From a virus, in the IMG/VR virus record IMGVR_UViG_3300048625_000152, positions 1 through 64,000 of that record: DNA of 64,000 bases; one strand, given 5' to 3'. The first letter of the stretch is position 1. Every line of letters begins with the position of its first letter. The notes beneath the pieces were generated by a model. That model was not told where the DNA came from and made no database searches. It saw nothing but the letters and a program-made list of their open reading frames with translations. The translations under genes were made by a program, and so were the position numbers. Of the stretch, positions 21,048-30,012 are shown one piece after another.

Positions 21048-21754
21048 AACACTGCTTTATTGTAACCAGCGCAGTTAACAGCCGCTTTGGGGTATACTCT
21101 CCAATTGAGCGGCTAGAGCAAACAGTGACTACCGTTGCTAGTATTCGCAAGCATGTTCCGGATGCTAAGATTGTTATTATGGAGGTAACAGGAGTTCCTG
21201 TTACAGCAGAACAGACTGCAATCTTGTCTAGCGTATGCGATGTGTTCTTGGACTTCACAGATGAAGCAGAGGTTCAGAAACTTTATCACAGTACAGACAA
21301 CTGGGATGTGGTAAAGAATGGTACTGAGATCATGTGCTTCGGTCAAGCACTGAAATTGCTTAAAGAAGACGGCGAGTTTGCGGGCATTGATCGTATCCAC
21401 AAGATGTCGGGTCGTTACGTAATCAATGACTTGTTTGATCCTGAGTTATACAAAACTGAAGCAGACAAAATCATTATCGGGCGTAAGCATAAGAGTCAAT
21501 TCCCTGTTGAGGTAACGCAGCAGCCTTGGCAATACATGGCACGACTATGGTCGTGGCCTATTGCACTACTAGACGAAGTCATTAGCGTATACGACTACAG
21601 TTTTGCACACTTCAACGAACGAGTTACAAATGGTGGCTACACAGACATTGAGCATGTGCTTGCTAAATTCCTCAACCCTGCTCATGTAGTGGAAGTAGAT
21701 CAAGTTGGCGTAGAAGGGGCCATTGCACCTAACGGTTCATATATTAAAAACTAA
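21044..21754 (+). CDS. glycosyltransferase-like/LPS-type hypothetical protein
   Basis: 236 residues, overlapping the dehydratase stop by 4 bases (ATGA). Sequence opening HCFIVTSAVNSRFGVYSP and the middle (IHKMSGRYVINDLF) resemble uncharacterised proteins of capsule/LPS clusters with a GT-A-like fold. No clear DxD motif. The role is inferred from the operon. Confidence 0.55.
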   Translation: MKHCFIVTSAVNSRFGVYSPIERLEQTVTTVASIRKHVPDAKIVIMEVTGVPVTAEQTAILSSVCDVFLDFTDEAEVQKLYHSTDNWDVVKNGTEIMCFGQALKLLKEDGEFAGIDRIHKMSGRYVINDLFDPELYKTEADKIIIGRKHKSQFPVEVTQQPWQYMARLWSWPIALLDEVISVYDYSFAHFNERVTNGGYTDIEHVLAKFLNPAHVVEVDQVGVEGAIAPNGSYIKN

Positions 21755-22533
21755 TGATAAACAATCACAACTGGAATCAAATCCAGAGAAATTTTCTAAA
21801 TGCCAAGCCGTTTAACTATGCAGTAATTGACGACTTCTTTACAGATGATGTTGCTAAACAATTGGTTGCAGAATTTCCATCGTACGACAGTGCAGTATGG
21901 AACGCCCACTATCACAATGCACTTGAAGATAAGAAAGCATGTAATCGTTGGGACAACTTTCCTGCAACCACATACAAGGCATTTTCCTACCTAACTGGTG
22001 AGGCATTTACGTTCTATCTACAACAGATATTAAGCGATCCTAACCTTGCAGCAGATGCTGGCCTACACGGCGGCGGATGGCACGCCCACACTAAGGGTGG
22101 CAAGAACAACATCCACTTGGACTATAGTATTCATCCCAAATTGGAATTACAACGCAAGCTCAACATCATCATTTACATCAGTCCTGAATGGGATACTGCA
22201 TGGGGCGGCGGCCTAGAGATTTGGGATCACAACGAAGAAACTGGTGGCCCTAGACAATGTGTAACTACTGTTGAAAATCGTTTTAACAGGGCTGTAATTT
22301 TTGATACCACACAAAATTCATGGCACGGTTTACCAAAAGAACTCAACTGCCCAGATGGCAGTATTCGTTGTAGCCTAGCAGCATATTATGTTACTGAGCC
22401 ATTGACAAACGCAGACCCACGCGGTAAAGCATTATTTGCACCGTACGGCGACCAAGTAAACGATCCAGATGTGATCGAACTAATTAAAAAACGTAGCAAC
22501 GTTACAAACGCACCCGGAGTTTACAAATCATGA
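21754..22533 (+). CDS. 2OG-Fe(II) oxygenase (prolyl 4-hydroxylase-like)
   Basis: 259 residues. H121-x-D123 (NIHLDYS), H191 (NSWHGLP) and R205 (SIRCSLAAYY) form the complete 2OG-Fe(II) site; GGGLEIWD is the typical strand between. Related proteins accompany glycosyltransferases in marine and freshwater phage and bacterial surface clusters. One-base overlap with the previous stop and 4-base overlap with the next start. Confidence 0.82.
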   Translation: MINNHNWNQIQRNFLNAKPFNYAVIDDFFTDDVAKQLVAEFPSYDSAVWNAHYHNALEDKKACNRWDNFPATTYKAFSYLTGEAFTFYLQQILSDPNLAADAGLHGGGWHAHTKGGKNNIHLDYSIHPKLELQRKLNIIIYISPEWDTAWGGGLEIWDHNEETGGPRQCVTTVENRFNRAVIFDTTQNSWHGLPKELNCPDGSIRCSLAAYYVTEPLTNADPRGKALFAPYGDQVNDPDVIELIKKRSNVTNAPGVYKS

Positions 22534-23252
22534 TTAAATTTTATTTACACGTACCGGAATTAACTGGTTGGCAATCAGTTCTAGTTGAGATGCTAGAGAA
22601 AATGGACAACAGCGGCTTAATCAATCGCGCAGACGAAATCATCTTCTGCTTAAACGGCGTTAAGAGTAATATGGAAATGTTCTTGTTGCCCATCCTTAAC
22701 TCTAATCCTAAATTTACAGCAGTGCAAGTCCATGGTGATGCCACTAAGTGGGAATGGCCTACTATCAATAAAATCAAGCAGGATGCTGATTCTAGTGAAG
22801 ACGAGTACACAATTGGTTACGCACACCTTAAAGGACTCAGCAGAGAAAATGTTGCAGACCAAAAGGCTGCGGATTGGCGCAACTATCTAACATACTGGGC
22901 AATCGAGCAATGGGAAAAATCTCTCGACGAATTGTCTAAAGGGGTTGACGTAGTTGGAGTTAACTGGTTAGACCATCCGTTTCCCCACTTCTCGGGCAAC
23001 TTTTGGTGGACAACCAATAACTACATCCGTCGCTTGCGTAAATTGTCAGACCCTGCTACAATTGAGTGGGGCAAGGAAAGTTTATACTTGCCGGGAGTTA
23101 AACTAGATCCGGGTAACTTTAGATTTGAGCACGAGGCATGGATTGGCAGTGGAAAACCTCTGCAAGTAACCATACACTCAAGTCACGGTAAGGGAGACCC
23201 TAGCTTCCACTACAACAACGAATATCCTTCTTCTAACTACAGAACCGAATAA
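22530..23252 (+). CDS. glycosyltransferase-like protein
   Basis: 240 residues. PHFSGNFWWTTNNYIRRLRK is a hallmark of a small family that accompanies glycosyltransferases, where the segment lies near the acceptor site. Start overlaps the oxygenase stop (ATGA). Catalytic residues cannot be assigned. Confidence 0.6.
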   Translation: MIKFYLHVPELTGWQSVLVEMLEKMDNSGLINRADEIIFCLNGVKSNMEMFLLPILNSNPKFTAVQVHGDATKWEWPTINKIKQDADSSEDEYTIGYAHLKGLSRENVADQKAADWRNYLTYWAIEQWEKSLDELSKGVDVVGVNWLDHPFPHFSGNFWWTTNNYIRRLRKLSDPATIEWGKESLYLPGVKLDPGNFRFEHEAWIGSGKPLQVTIHSSHGKGDPSFHYNNEYPSSNYRTE

Positions 23253-24478
23253 TGACATCTTGCAAATCAATTGATGCCTGTCTCGCTTGCGGCAGTAGCC
23301 ATCTAACGCTTGAACTAGACCTAGGAACCCAAGCTCTCGCAAACAACTGTATTGATAATTTACAAGTTGATGAGCCAAAGTTCCCGTTGGCAGTTAACAG
23401 ATGCGAGCACTGCAATCATTTGCAATTGACTCACGCAGTTGACCCTGCACTAATTTACACACACTATCTCTACGTAAGCGGAACAAGTAAAACTGGGCGC
23501 GATCACTTTGAGTGGTTCTCTAAGTTTGCAGTTGAGTACATGGGTAACTATCCAATGACGGTATTGGATATTGGTTGCAATGACGGTACACAATTGGATT
23601 ACTTCAAACAGTTGGGATTGAGAACTACCGGTGTTGACCCTGCTGAAAACCTGTATCCTGTTAGCAGCAAGAATCACAATATCTACTGCGACTTCTTTAG
23701 CTCAACGTTAACTGAACAACTATCTAAGGACGAAATATTCTTTGACATCATTACAGCGCAGAACAGCTTTGCTCACAATCCGGATCCACTAACTTACATG
23801 AAGAACATCAAGAGATTGATGCGTAATGGCAGCAAGTTCTTTATCCAGACAAGCCAAGCTGATATGGTTGTAAACAACGAGTTTGATACTATCTATCACG
23901 AGCATGTAAACTTCTATAACATCAACAGCATGAATGAGTTGTGCAAACGTGCTGGACTGTATCTAGAGGATGTGGTCAAGTGCCCTATCCATGGCACAAG
24001 CTATATCTTTATTGTTAGCAAAGACAAACAACGTCCCGGGCACATCAAGAACTTGATTGCAAGCGAAGCCAGTAAAGGACTGCTAACAGCAGACACTTAC
24101 AACCGTTGGGCGTTTAATGCTAAAGAGCTAGTAGAAGAATTAGTCGGGAGTGTTGAAGTATACGTAGAAAAGTACGGCTATAGAGCTATTGGATATGGAG
24201 CAGCAGCCAAAGGCAATACTCTGCTACAGTTTAGTGGACTCGAGCTGGAAGCCATCATTGATGACAATCCTCTGAAGCAAGGTCTGTACAGCCCCGGTGC
24301 AAATATTCCTATTGTGCCAATTGACTACTTGGATCAGTTCGGCGAAGATGATACAATTATCTTTATACCGCTGGCATGGAATTTCTACGAAGAGATTCGC
24401 ACCCGTATTCAACAGAAGCGTAACAATCGCGGAGACCGATATGTTAAATATTTCCCCAAAGTGGAGATAGAACAATGA
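23252..24478 (+). CDS. SAM-dependent C-methyltransferase (NDP-hexose type)
   Basis: 408 residues. N-terminal zinc-binding cysteines (CLACG, then CEHCNH) followed by VLDIGCNDGTQL, the SAM-binding motif I, and a C-terminal domain ending before FPKVEIEQ. This three-part layout (Methyltransf_13, Methyltransf_25-like, Methyltransf_14) is that of sugar C-methyltransferases such as TylC3. IYHEHVNFYN is the catalytic His segment. It would methylate the keto-sugar made upstream. Confidence 0.85.
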   Translation: MTSCKSIDACLACGSSHLTLELDLGTQALANNCIDNLQVDEPKFPLAVNRCEHCNHLQLTHAVDPALIYTHYLYVSGTSKTGRDHFEWFSKFAVEYMGNYPMTVLDIGCNDGTQLDYFKQLGLRTTGVDPAENLYPVSSKNHNIYCDFFSSTLTEQLSKDEIFFDIITAQNSFAHNPDPLTYMKNIKRLMRNGSKFFIQTSQADMVVNNEFDTIYHEHVNFYNINSMNELCKRAGLYLEDVVKCPIHGTSYIFIVSKDKQRPGHIKNLIASEASKGLLTADTYNRWAFNAKELVEELVGSVEVYVEKYGYRAIGYGAAAKGNTLLQFSGLELEAIIDDNPLKQGLYSPGANIPIVPIDYLDQFGEDDTIIFIPLAWNFYEEIRTRIQQKRNNRGDRYVKYFPKVEIEQ

Positions 24479-25362
24479 AACTAGAAGTGCCGATTGGGAT
24501 CCTACTGCGCCGCCGAGCAGCACTCGGTGATGTGATTATTACCACAGGAGTTGTGCGTGAACTAAAAAACATGTACGGTGACAACTGTGTGATTGATGTG
24601 CATACTGAGTATCCACAAGTGTTCAAACACAATCCTCATGTGCGTAATGTGATCCACACAGACACCGAAGTTGATGCAGCAGTATACGATGTGTTCTATA
24701 ACTTAGATGACACATACGAGTATAACCCGGATGGTCATTTTGTTGACAATTACTTCTATCGTGTGTTTGGTAACACAAACATGGACAAGAGTATGGAATT
24801 ATTCATCGGAGATGCGCAAGTTGCAGAAGTTGATAAACTTGTTGCATCAATTGACAGTCCATTTGTTGTAATTCATATGCGCCGTTGGCACTGGGAATTG
24901 AAAAACATTGCAGTGGAAGTGTGGATAGACGTTATTAACAAAATCCTTGCAGCAGATCCTTCTGTTAAGATTGTGTGTACAGGTGGCCCAACTGATTATG
25001 CACCCGAAGGTAATCCTAGAGTCATTGATGCTAGAGGCCTTGACGCAGGATCAACGTGTTACCTAATGGATAGTGCCAAGTGCTTTGTAGGCATTGACTC
25101 AGCACCATTCCACATTGCTGGAGCAAGTGAAACACACATTGTGGCATTACTAAGCCACATGTATCCAGACCGTGTGCTGCCATTCCGAAACGGAGTAATG
25201 GGAGATAACTGCACAGTCATTCAAGCCAGTGTGCCATGTGTTGGATGTCATGCTAGACAACAACGCCCAGTTCGACAAATTGTATGCGAGCGCAGCGACT
25301 ACGCTTGTAATAAATTATGGGATATTGCTGCAATCGTGGACGCAGTAGTTAAACAATTATGA
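24475..25362 (+). CDS. glycosyltransferase family 9-like (heptosyltransferase)
   Basis: 295 residues. LLRRRAALGDVIITTGVVREL is split here by its start LRRRAALGDVI, the family 9 opening; GIDSAPFHIAGAS and CTGGPTDY match donor-site segments of ADP-heptose:LPS transferases. It transfers a sugar from a nucleotide donor to a surface glycan or virion glycan. Overlaps both neighbours by 4 bases. Confidence 0.8.
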   Translation: MKLEVPIGILLRRRAALGDVIITTGVVRELKNMYGDNCVIDVHTEYPQVFKHNPHVRNVIHTDTEVDAAVYDVFYNLDDTYEYNPDGHFVDNYFYRVFGNTNMDKSMELFIGDAQVAEVDKLVASIDSPFVVIHMRRWHWELKNIAVEVWIDVINKILAADPSVKIVCTGGPTDYAPEGNPRVIDARGLDAGSTCYLMDSAKCFVGIDSAPFHIAGASETHIVALLSHMYPDRVLPFRNGVMGDNCTVIQASVPCVGCHARQQRPVRQIVCERSDYACNKLWDIAAIVDAVVKQL

Positions 25363-25733
25363 TCGTGTCTATTCCGGTCAGTATCGGCGAACTACTTGAC
25401 AAGATTACAATTCTCCAGATCAAAAGTGAGCGTATCAAGGATGCAACTAAGTTGGAAAATGTTAAGACTGAACTGTATCATCTCTATGTATCGCTAAATG
25501 AACTATCACTACCTGACGTAGATAGTCATGTGGCTGAACTAAAAGCCATTAACAATGAGCTGTGGGACATCGAAGACTTTAAACGTGCATGTGAAAAGAA
25601 GCAGTTGTTTAACGACGAGTTTGTTAATGCAGCTAGGCAGGTGTATCTTAAAAACGACAAACGTGCAGCTATTAAGAAAGCAATCAACACCATCTGCGGT
25701 AGCAGCATTACTGAAGAGAAGAGTTATGAGTAA
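25359..25733 (+). CDS. DUF6165-like protein of glycan clusters
   Basis: 124 residues. IPVSIGELLDKITILQIKSE is the signature opening of a small helical family common in LPS biosynthesis loci. No enzymatic motif. The gene overlaps the next by 8 bases. Confidence 0.7.
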   Translation: MIVSIPVSIGELLDKITILQIKSERIKDATKLENVKTELYHLYVSLNELSLPDVDSHVAELKAINNELWDIEDFKRACEKKQLFNDEFVNAARQVYLKNDKRAAIKKAINTICGSSITEEKSYE

Positions 25734-26553
25734 AAGCATCACGTTAGTCACGGTGGAAACCATGTACCACGACTTAGCTCGTCGTGCATTAGAGGAAACT
25801 CTTAAACACATTGACGTTAAGGAAGTTGTAGTATTCAGTGACAGGGAGATCCTACCCGGCAGCACAACAGTGCTTACCAAGCCTATTAAGAGCTTTAGGG
25901 ACTACAACGAGATTATGCTTAAAAACATGTGGCCGTTCATTGACACTGACCATATCTTGTTTGCACAGTGGGATGCAATGGCATACGACGGTACCAAGTG
26001 GTCCGATCAGTTTCTTGAGTATGATTACATTGGTGCAGTTTGGCCATGGGCTCCCGAAGGCCAAAACATGGGTAACGGTGGGTTCTCTCTACGCTCACGT
26101 AAACTCTTATTGGCCTGCAAGGATCCTGCAATTCAGTTGCACGAACAACGTAAGTTCATTGAAGAAGACGCAGTCCAGTGTGTTGACCATAAGCAGCTCT
26201 TAGAAAGCAAGTACGGTATTAAATTTGCTCCAACCGAATTGGCACAGCAGTTTAGTCACGAGATACAAGAAGGCTCATATGAATACAAACCGGGATTTGG
26301 ATTTCACGGACAATGGAATGTGGTTAAGTTGGCTGACTTGGACGTAGTTGATTATTTTATTCCTAGGATGGACTACAAAGGGTGGAACATACATAAATGG
26401 CATCATTTCTTGTACGAGCTAGGTGAACGTGCAGAAGCACACCACCATATGCCGTTTGTGATGCAGCAGATTACACAACACAGTCCTGAGCTGGTGCTCC
26501 CGGTAATGGAATGGCTTGCAAGACATAGCAAATTCTGGGCCGCAGCAACATAA
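25726..26553 (+). CDS. DUF5672-type glycosyltransferase-like protein
   Basis: 275 residues from ATG 25726 (the longer frame from 25555 would run through the upstream gene). LVTVETMYHDLARRALEETL and FAQWDAMAYDG...WPWAPEG...NGGFSLRSRK match DUF5672 proteins of glycan clusters; the WDAM/NGGFSLR segments are typical GT-A acceptor motifs. Last gene of the operon. Confidence 0.7.
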   Translation: MSKSITLVTVETMYHDLARRALEETLKHIDVKEVVVFSDREILPGSTTVLTKPIKSFRDYNEIMLKNMWPFIDTDHILFAQWDAMAYDGTKWSDQFLEYDYIGAVWPWAPEGQNMGNGGFSLRSRKLLLACKDPAIQLHEQRKFIEEDAVQCVDHKQLLESKYGIKFAPTELAQQFSHEIQEGSYEYKPGFGFHGQWNVVKLADLDVVDYFIPRMDYKGWNIHKWHHFLYELGERAEAHHHMPFVMQQITQHSPELVLPVMEWLARHSKFWAAAT

Positions 26554-26559
26554 TTTTGG

Positions 26560-26588
26560 TTGCCCAATAAAGGCCCTTTTGCTATAAT
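26560..26588 (+). promoter_or_regulatory. early promoter of the conserved local family
   Basis: TTGCCC (26560-26565), 17-base spacer, TATAAT (26583-26588). Leader carries GCAGCAAACAGGG. Confidence 0.75.
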
Positions 26589-26618
26589 ACATGTATTGCA
26601 GCAAACAGGGCTTTTTCA

Positions 26619-26768
26619 ATGAAGTACACGCTAATCACTAGCAAGGGCAAAGTTTACACTTTCTTCTTGAAATCTGTTGCAGACACGTACCAGCAAGCGT
26701 ATGGTGGTGTTGTTTTTACACAACAAGTATTAGACTCAATTTGCCCGAAAATGGCAGAAGCAGTATAA
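26619..26768 (+). CDS. small hypothetical protein
   Basis: 49 residues (starts MKYTLITSKGKVYTFFL), first gene behind an early promoter. Ribosome site GGG is weak. The next promoter overlaps its 3' end, so it is a single-gene unit. No family. Confidence 0.55.
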   Translation: MKYTLITSKGKVYTFFLKSVADTYQQAYGGVVFTQQVLDSICPKMAEAV

Positions 26769-26769
26769 T
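26741..26769 (+). promoter_or_regulatory. early promoter of the conserved local family
   Basis: TTGCCC (26741-26746), then GAAAATG in the 17-base spacer, TATAAT (26764-26769), leader ACATAGCAAGCAAAACAGGAG. Confidence 0.8.
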
Positions 26770-26799
26770 AGATACATAGCAAGCAAAACAGGAGTTGGT

Positions 26800-27081
26800 A
26801 TGAAGCAATCTTACACCATGTACATCTACAAACTGGATCGTCGTTGCAAAACTGGCGAACGTTTGGTTAGTACCACTGTTTGGCACCGCGACGAAGCAGG
26901 CATCAAGCGCGAAGTTGCTGAGCTCTTGCTTTCGGGAATGTATACTGTAGATCAGTATCGTATCGAGTATGTTTCTACTACTAAAGTAGTAAAGAACTTG
27001 ATGACTGGCAAGGATGTGGAAATTGCACATGACACTCCTTGGTGCTGCAACCCTGCTAGCGAAACTTATTGGAGCATGTAA
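26800..27081 (+). CDS. small hypothetical protein
   Basis: 93 residues, strong ribosome site CAGGAG 6 bases before ATG. Alpha/beta, with CC near the C-terminus (TPWCCNP). No family recognised. Single-gene unit between two promoters of the same family. Confidence 0.65.
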   Translation: MKQSYTMYIYKLDRRCKTGERLVSTTVWHRDEAGIKREVAELLLSGMYTVDQYRIEYVSTTKVVKNLMTGKDVEIAHDTPWCCNPASETYWSM

Positions 27082-27087
27082 TTTCGG

Positions 27088-27116
27088 TTGACCCGAAATG
27101 AAATCCATCGTATAAT
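27088..27116 (+). promoter_or_regulatory. early promoter of the conserved local family
   Basis: TTGACC (27088-27093), CGAAATG at the start of a 17-base spacer, TATAAT (27111-27116). Confidence 0.8.
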
Positions 27117-27145
27117 ACACACTTAAACAGCAAAAAGGAAAAAGC

Positions 27146-28174
27146 ATGTCAAACAGTTTTGTTCGTATCCGCAGCGGCGCCTATCGTACCACTGATGTCT
27201 CAGGTCAAACATTTGAGCTTGTAGAGCAGTTTAAGACCAGCGCCAAAGGTGGTTACGTTACTGTTAAAAATGGTGGTGCTTTTCCTGGCTTTCCGGAAGA
27301 CATTCGCATCAAGGTCACTGGTCCGTTTGATTACGAGTTTGTGACTGAAGGTGATGCAGGCGTTGCCGCAGTGCAAGCCCATGCAGAGGTAGTTGTAGAA
27401 TCTGATGAGGAAGCAATTACACGTATCCGCGAGCGCTTTGAAATCTTGCACGAGATGACTAAGGCTGCAACCAACGGCGACATTCGTGCTATGATTGTTA
27501 GCGGCCCTCCTGGCGTTGGTAAGAGCTACGGTGTTGAGCAAGAAATTGAAAAGGCAACACTGCTAGATCAAATTGCAGGCAATCGTCTCCGTGCAGAAGT
27601 TGTTAAGGGCTCTGCTACCCCAATCGGCTTGTACCAAACTCTGTACAAGTACAGTGACGCAAATTGTGTGCTGGTGTTTGATGACTGCGACGGCATCTTG
27701 CTTGATGACGTGTCGCTTAACTTGCTGAAAGGTGCATTGGACTCGGGCAAGAAGCGTAAGATTTCTTGGTTGAGCGAGTCAAGTGCTCTGCGCCGCGAAG
27801 GTATCCCAGACAGCTTTAACTTCAACGGTTCTGTGATTTTTATCACCAACTTGAAGTTTGACACTATGAAGAGCCAGAAGCTCCGTGATCACCTTGATGC
27901 ACTGCAATCACGCTGTCATTATCTGGACTTGACACTGGATACCATGCGTGACAAGATGCTTCGCATCCGTCAAATTGCAGCAGATGGCGAGTTGTTTGCA
28001 GACTACGAGTTTGATCAGATTGCCCAAGATGAGATCATTGATTTCATGGACGCTAACAAGAACAAGTTGCGTGAAATGAGTTTGCGCATGGCTCTTAAGA
28101 TTGCAGACTTGCGCAAGAGCTTTCCTAATAACTGGACTGCAATGGCTCGTACCACTTGCATGAAGCCTAACTAA
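27146..28174 (+). CDS. AAA-family ATPase
   Basis: 342 residues. Walker A GPPGVGKS near residue 119, Walker B VLVFDDCDGIL near 178, then a sensor-1-like VIFITNLKFD. N-terminal 90 residues are a separate small beta domain. Phage AAA proteins of this kind remodel protein complexes; the partner is unknown. AAAAGGA precedes ATG. It heads a polycistronic run of very small genes to 29043. Confidence 0.85.
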   Translation: MSNSFVRIRSGAYRTTDVSGQTFELVEQFKTSAKGGYVTVKNGGAFPGFPEDIRIKVTGPFDYEFVTEGDAGVAAVQAHAEVVVESDEEAITRIRERFEILHEMTKAATNGDIRAMIVSGPPGVGKSYGVEQEIEKATLLDQIAGNRLRAEVVKGSATPIGLYQTLYKYSDANCVLVFDDCDGILLDDVSLNLLKGALDSGKKRKISWLSESSALRREGIPDSFNFNGSVIFITNLKFDTMKSQKLRDHLDALQSRCHYLDLTLDTMRDKMLRIRQIAADGELFADYEFDQIAQDEIIDFMDANKNKLREMSLRMALKIADLRKSFPNNWTAMARTTCMKPN

Positions 28175-28183
28175 GGAGTTATA

Positions 28184-28282
28184 ATGAGTAAAGATCTTGG
28201 GTGGATTGCAGTTATAGTGTTAGCTATTTGCGGACACCCGGGCTTTGCGGTGTTGTTGGCTTTTCTTTTATTGTTGTCTTAA
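28184..28282 (+). CDS. tiny membrane protein
   Basis: 32 residues, AAGGAG 5 bases upstream. Almost entirely hydrophobic (WIAVIVLAICG, VLLAFLLLLS): one membrane span. Confidence 0.5.
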   Translation: MSKDLGWIAVIVLAICGHPGFAVLLAFLLLLS

Positions 28283-28290
28283 GGATTTTT

Positions 28291-28407
28291 ATGTATCAAA
28301 TTTGGGATGGTGATTTGTTTTTGTTTAACGTGGAAACAGCAGACGAGGCTTTTGAGCAAAGCGAAGCTGGTTTTCAAATTGAACTAGAGGCATACTACGG
28401 TGCGTAA
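28291..28407 (+). CDS. small acidic hypothetical protein
   Basis: 38 residues from ATG 28291 behind AAGGA. Acidic, ends ELEAYYGA. Its 3' end overlaps the next GTG start by 8 bases. Confidence 0.5.
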   Translation: MYQIWDGDLFLFNVETADEAFEQSEAGFQIELEAYYGA

Positions 28408-28555
28408 TCTAGTCATTGCACGTTTACAAGAGTGTGCCCACAATGGCATCATTTGTGACAGCTACGGCGAAGAGTTTCCTGTTGCAAAATTAGAGCAAAT
28501 GTCCAATGCAGACTTGCTGGCATTGTTTGAAGACATAATTGGATTCAACGGATAA
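28400..28555 (+). CDS. small hypothetical protein, paralogue of 28885
   Basis: 51 residues from GTG 28400, inside the previous gene's end, with AGAGG upstream. Layout (R)xLVIxRxxE...EEFxVAxLEQ...LLxLFEDIIGFNG parallels the protein at 28885 (LVINRMREL...LLTILEDLIWLHG). Confidence 0.5.
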   Translation: MRNLVIARLQECAHNGIICDSYGEEFPVAKLEQMSNADLLALFEDIIGFNG

Positions 28556-28559
28556 CACA

Positions 28560-28715
28560 ATGGATAAATTTGAACAAATTGGTAAGCTGGCTCAAGCGGC
28601 AGCATTGATTCAAGAAGTAGTTGGTCATGCACACCCTGATTTCCGTGCAGAACTGCAAACCATGGCTGATGATATTGCTAACATTGCTGACGATATTGAA
28701 TTGGAAGAAGATTAA
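28560..28715 (+). CDS. small acidic helical protein
   Basis: 51 residues, start 4 bases after the previous stop, no strong ribosome site so likely coupled. Helical, with acidic tail IADDIELEED. Confidence 0.5.
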   Translation: MDKFEQIGKLAQAAALIQEVVGHAHPDFRAELQTMADDIANIADDIELEED

Positions 28716-28717
28716 TC

Positions 28718-28885
28718 ATGTTTTGTCCAAATTGCGGTAAGCAACACATTCAGCCCAACCCAACTACAAATGGCGGCGAGCTTTATGTAGCTGAGGAAAT
28801 GGAAGGCTGCACAGAATTTTACGATGCAGCAGAGCCATTCAAGTGTGCCGATTGTGAAACACAGTTCTATTTAGGAGAACAATGA
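28718..28885 (+). CDS. small zinc-ribbon protein
   Basis: 55 residues. C3-x2-C6 (CPNCGK) and a second CxxC (CADCET) make a zinc ribbon. Stop and next start overlap as TGATG. Confidence 0.65.
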   Translation: MFCPNCGKQHIQPNPTTNGGELYVAEEMEGCTEFYDAAEPFKCADCETQFYLGEQ

Positions 28886-29043
28886 TGCGTGAACTAGTAA
28901 TTAACCGAATGAGAGAGTTGGTAGGCGGCGAAGACGAATTTGTAGATAGCCATGGTGCAGATCATGTGTTTGCAGAGTTTGATTCAAAGTCTGACGAATA
29001 TCTGCTAACCATACTTGAAGATTTGATTTGGCTTCACGGGTAA
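28885..29043 (+). CDS. small hypothetical protein, paralogue of 28400
   Basis: 52 residues, coupled to the zinc-ribbon gene through TGATG. Acidic; see the paralogue at 28400. Confidence 0.5.
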   Translation: MRELVINRMRELVGGEDEFVDSHGADHVFAEFDSKSDEYLLTILEDLIWLHG

Positions 29044-29098
29044 CCCCGCAGTGTGCGTAGGGGCAACGTCAATAAGACCCCTCCGATAAGGAATTAAA

Positions 29099-29323
29099 AT
29101 GATTTTGTGGGACGCAGAAACAAGGTTGTATCTCTTTACAGAAAAAGAGTTTGAGCAACTACCTGATGGCATTGAGCTAGAATCCATTAGCGGCAAAGCC
29201 AAGATCAAAGGACAAGACACAATCGATATGGATACACGATTTGGATACCTAGCAGTCGGCATGCGAAATCCATTTGAACACGAACATCGGGACTTGTTCC
29301 TCTTGTTCACATTAGCGGAGTAA
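29099..29323 (+). CDS. hypothetical protein
   Basis: 74 residues, AAGGAA 5 bases before ATG; LPDGIELESISGKAKI suggests a small beta domain. Preceded by a GGGG/CCCC hairpin (29058-29080). No family. Confidence 0.6.
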   Translation: MILWDAETRLYLFTEKEFEQLPDGIELESISGKAKIKGQDTIDMDTRFGYLAVGMRNPFEHEHRDLFLLFTLAE

Positions 29324-29326
29324 ACG

Positions 29327-29770
29327 ATGAAATCATGGGATATTGAGAATGAAGATGATGACGTTGAGTGGGGCGGGTTCGATCGGAGCCCAGTCAAATC
29401 AAAGTTTGAAAAGTTTGCTGTTGAGGCAATGGAAGAACTTGAAGCAAATGGTATGGCCGACCTCTTGTTGCTCAAGAACGACAAATTGCGTGAGTGGTGG
29501 AAGGCGCACAAAGAAGCCGAAGCCAGGAAACTTGCAGCTCGATTGGAAAAAGAGCGTGTTGCCCGTGTAAGAGAAGAAGCACTAGCTAAACTGTCCACAG
29601 AAGAGCGTAAGGTGTTGGGAATCTCTACTGGTACTCGCAGAACTCGGACCAGGAAGTCTAGCAGCGACCAGTGGGCAGTGACAATGGACACGCACGGTGG
29701 AATAACAATGGTTACTCCGGAGATTCTGGATCGTATGTGGAACGGTGAAGATGGTGAGGGATTAGCATGA
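29327..29770 (+). CDS. hypothetical coiled-coil protein
   Basis: 147 residues. Residues 50-95 form a charged coiled coil (KAHKEAEARKLAARLEKER). Ends overlap the next gene by 4 bases. LSTEERKVLGIS resembles LTPTERAALGIK at the end of the lipoprotein at 35689. Confidence 0.6.
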   Translation: MKSWDIENEDDDVEWGGFDRSPVKSKFEKFAVEAMEELEANGMADLLLLKNDKLREWWKAHKEAEARKLAARLEKERVARVREEALAKLSTEERKVLGISTGTRRTRTRKSSSDQWAVTMDTHGGITMVTPEILDRMWNGEDGEGLA

Positions 29771-30003
29771 GTGAACGAGCAAGAGAGTATTTCAACACAT
29801 ATCCATGCAAGAATGAGCCAAAGTATTTCACGCTTTTTGGCTACTTGTTCTCTGTCACGTGGGCAGAAGATTGTTGGACTTGGATTACTGATCGAGAAAA
29901 CGAAAAGACCAGTTACTTTCATATTGGCCGAGTACGCAATATGAAGGGCCAGACCATGTATGAGTTGGTGATCTGGCGATTTTTAATGATGTGGGGCAAA
30001 TAA
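29767..30003 (+). CDS. hypothetical protein
   Basis: 78 residues, rich in aromatic residues (WAEDCWTWITDRE), coupled by ATGA to the gene upstream. No family. Confidence 0.55.
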   Translation: MSERAREYFNTYPCKNEPKYFTLFGYLFSVTWAEDCWTWITDRENEKTSYFHIGRVRNMKGQTMYELVIWRFLMMWGK

Positions 30004-30012
30004 GGAAACACT

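Noticed and set aside
28995-29922. 305-residue minus-strand ORF antisense to 29099-29770
   Set aside because: Ser/Arg-rich antisense shadow of real plus-strand genes with ribosome sites.
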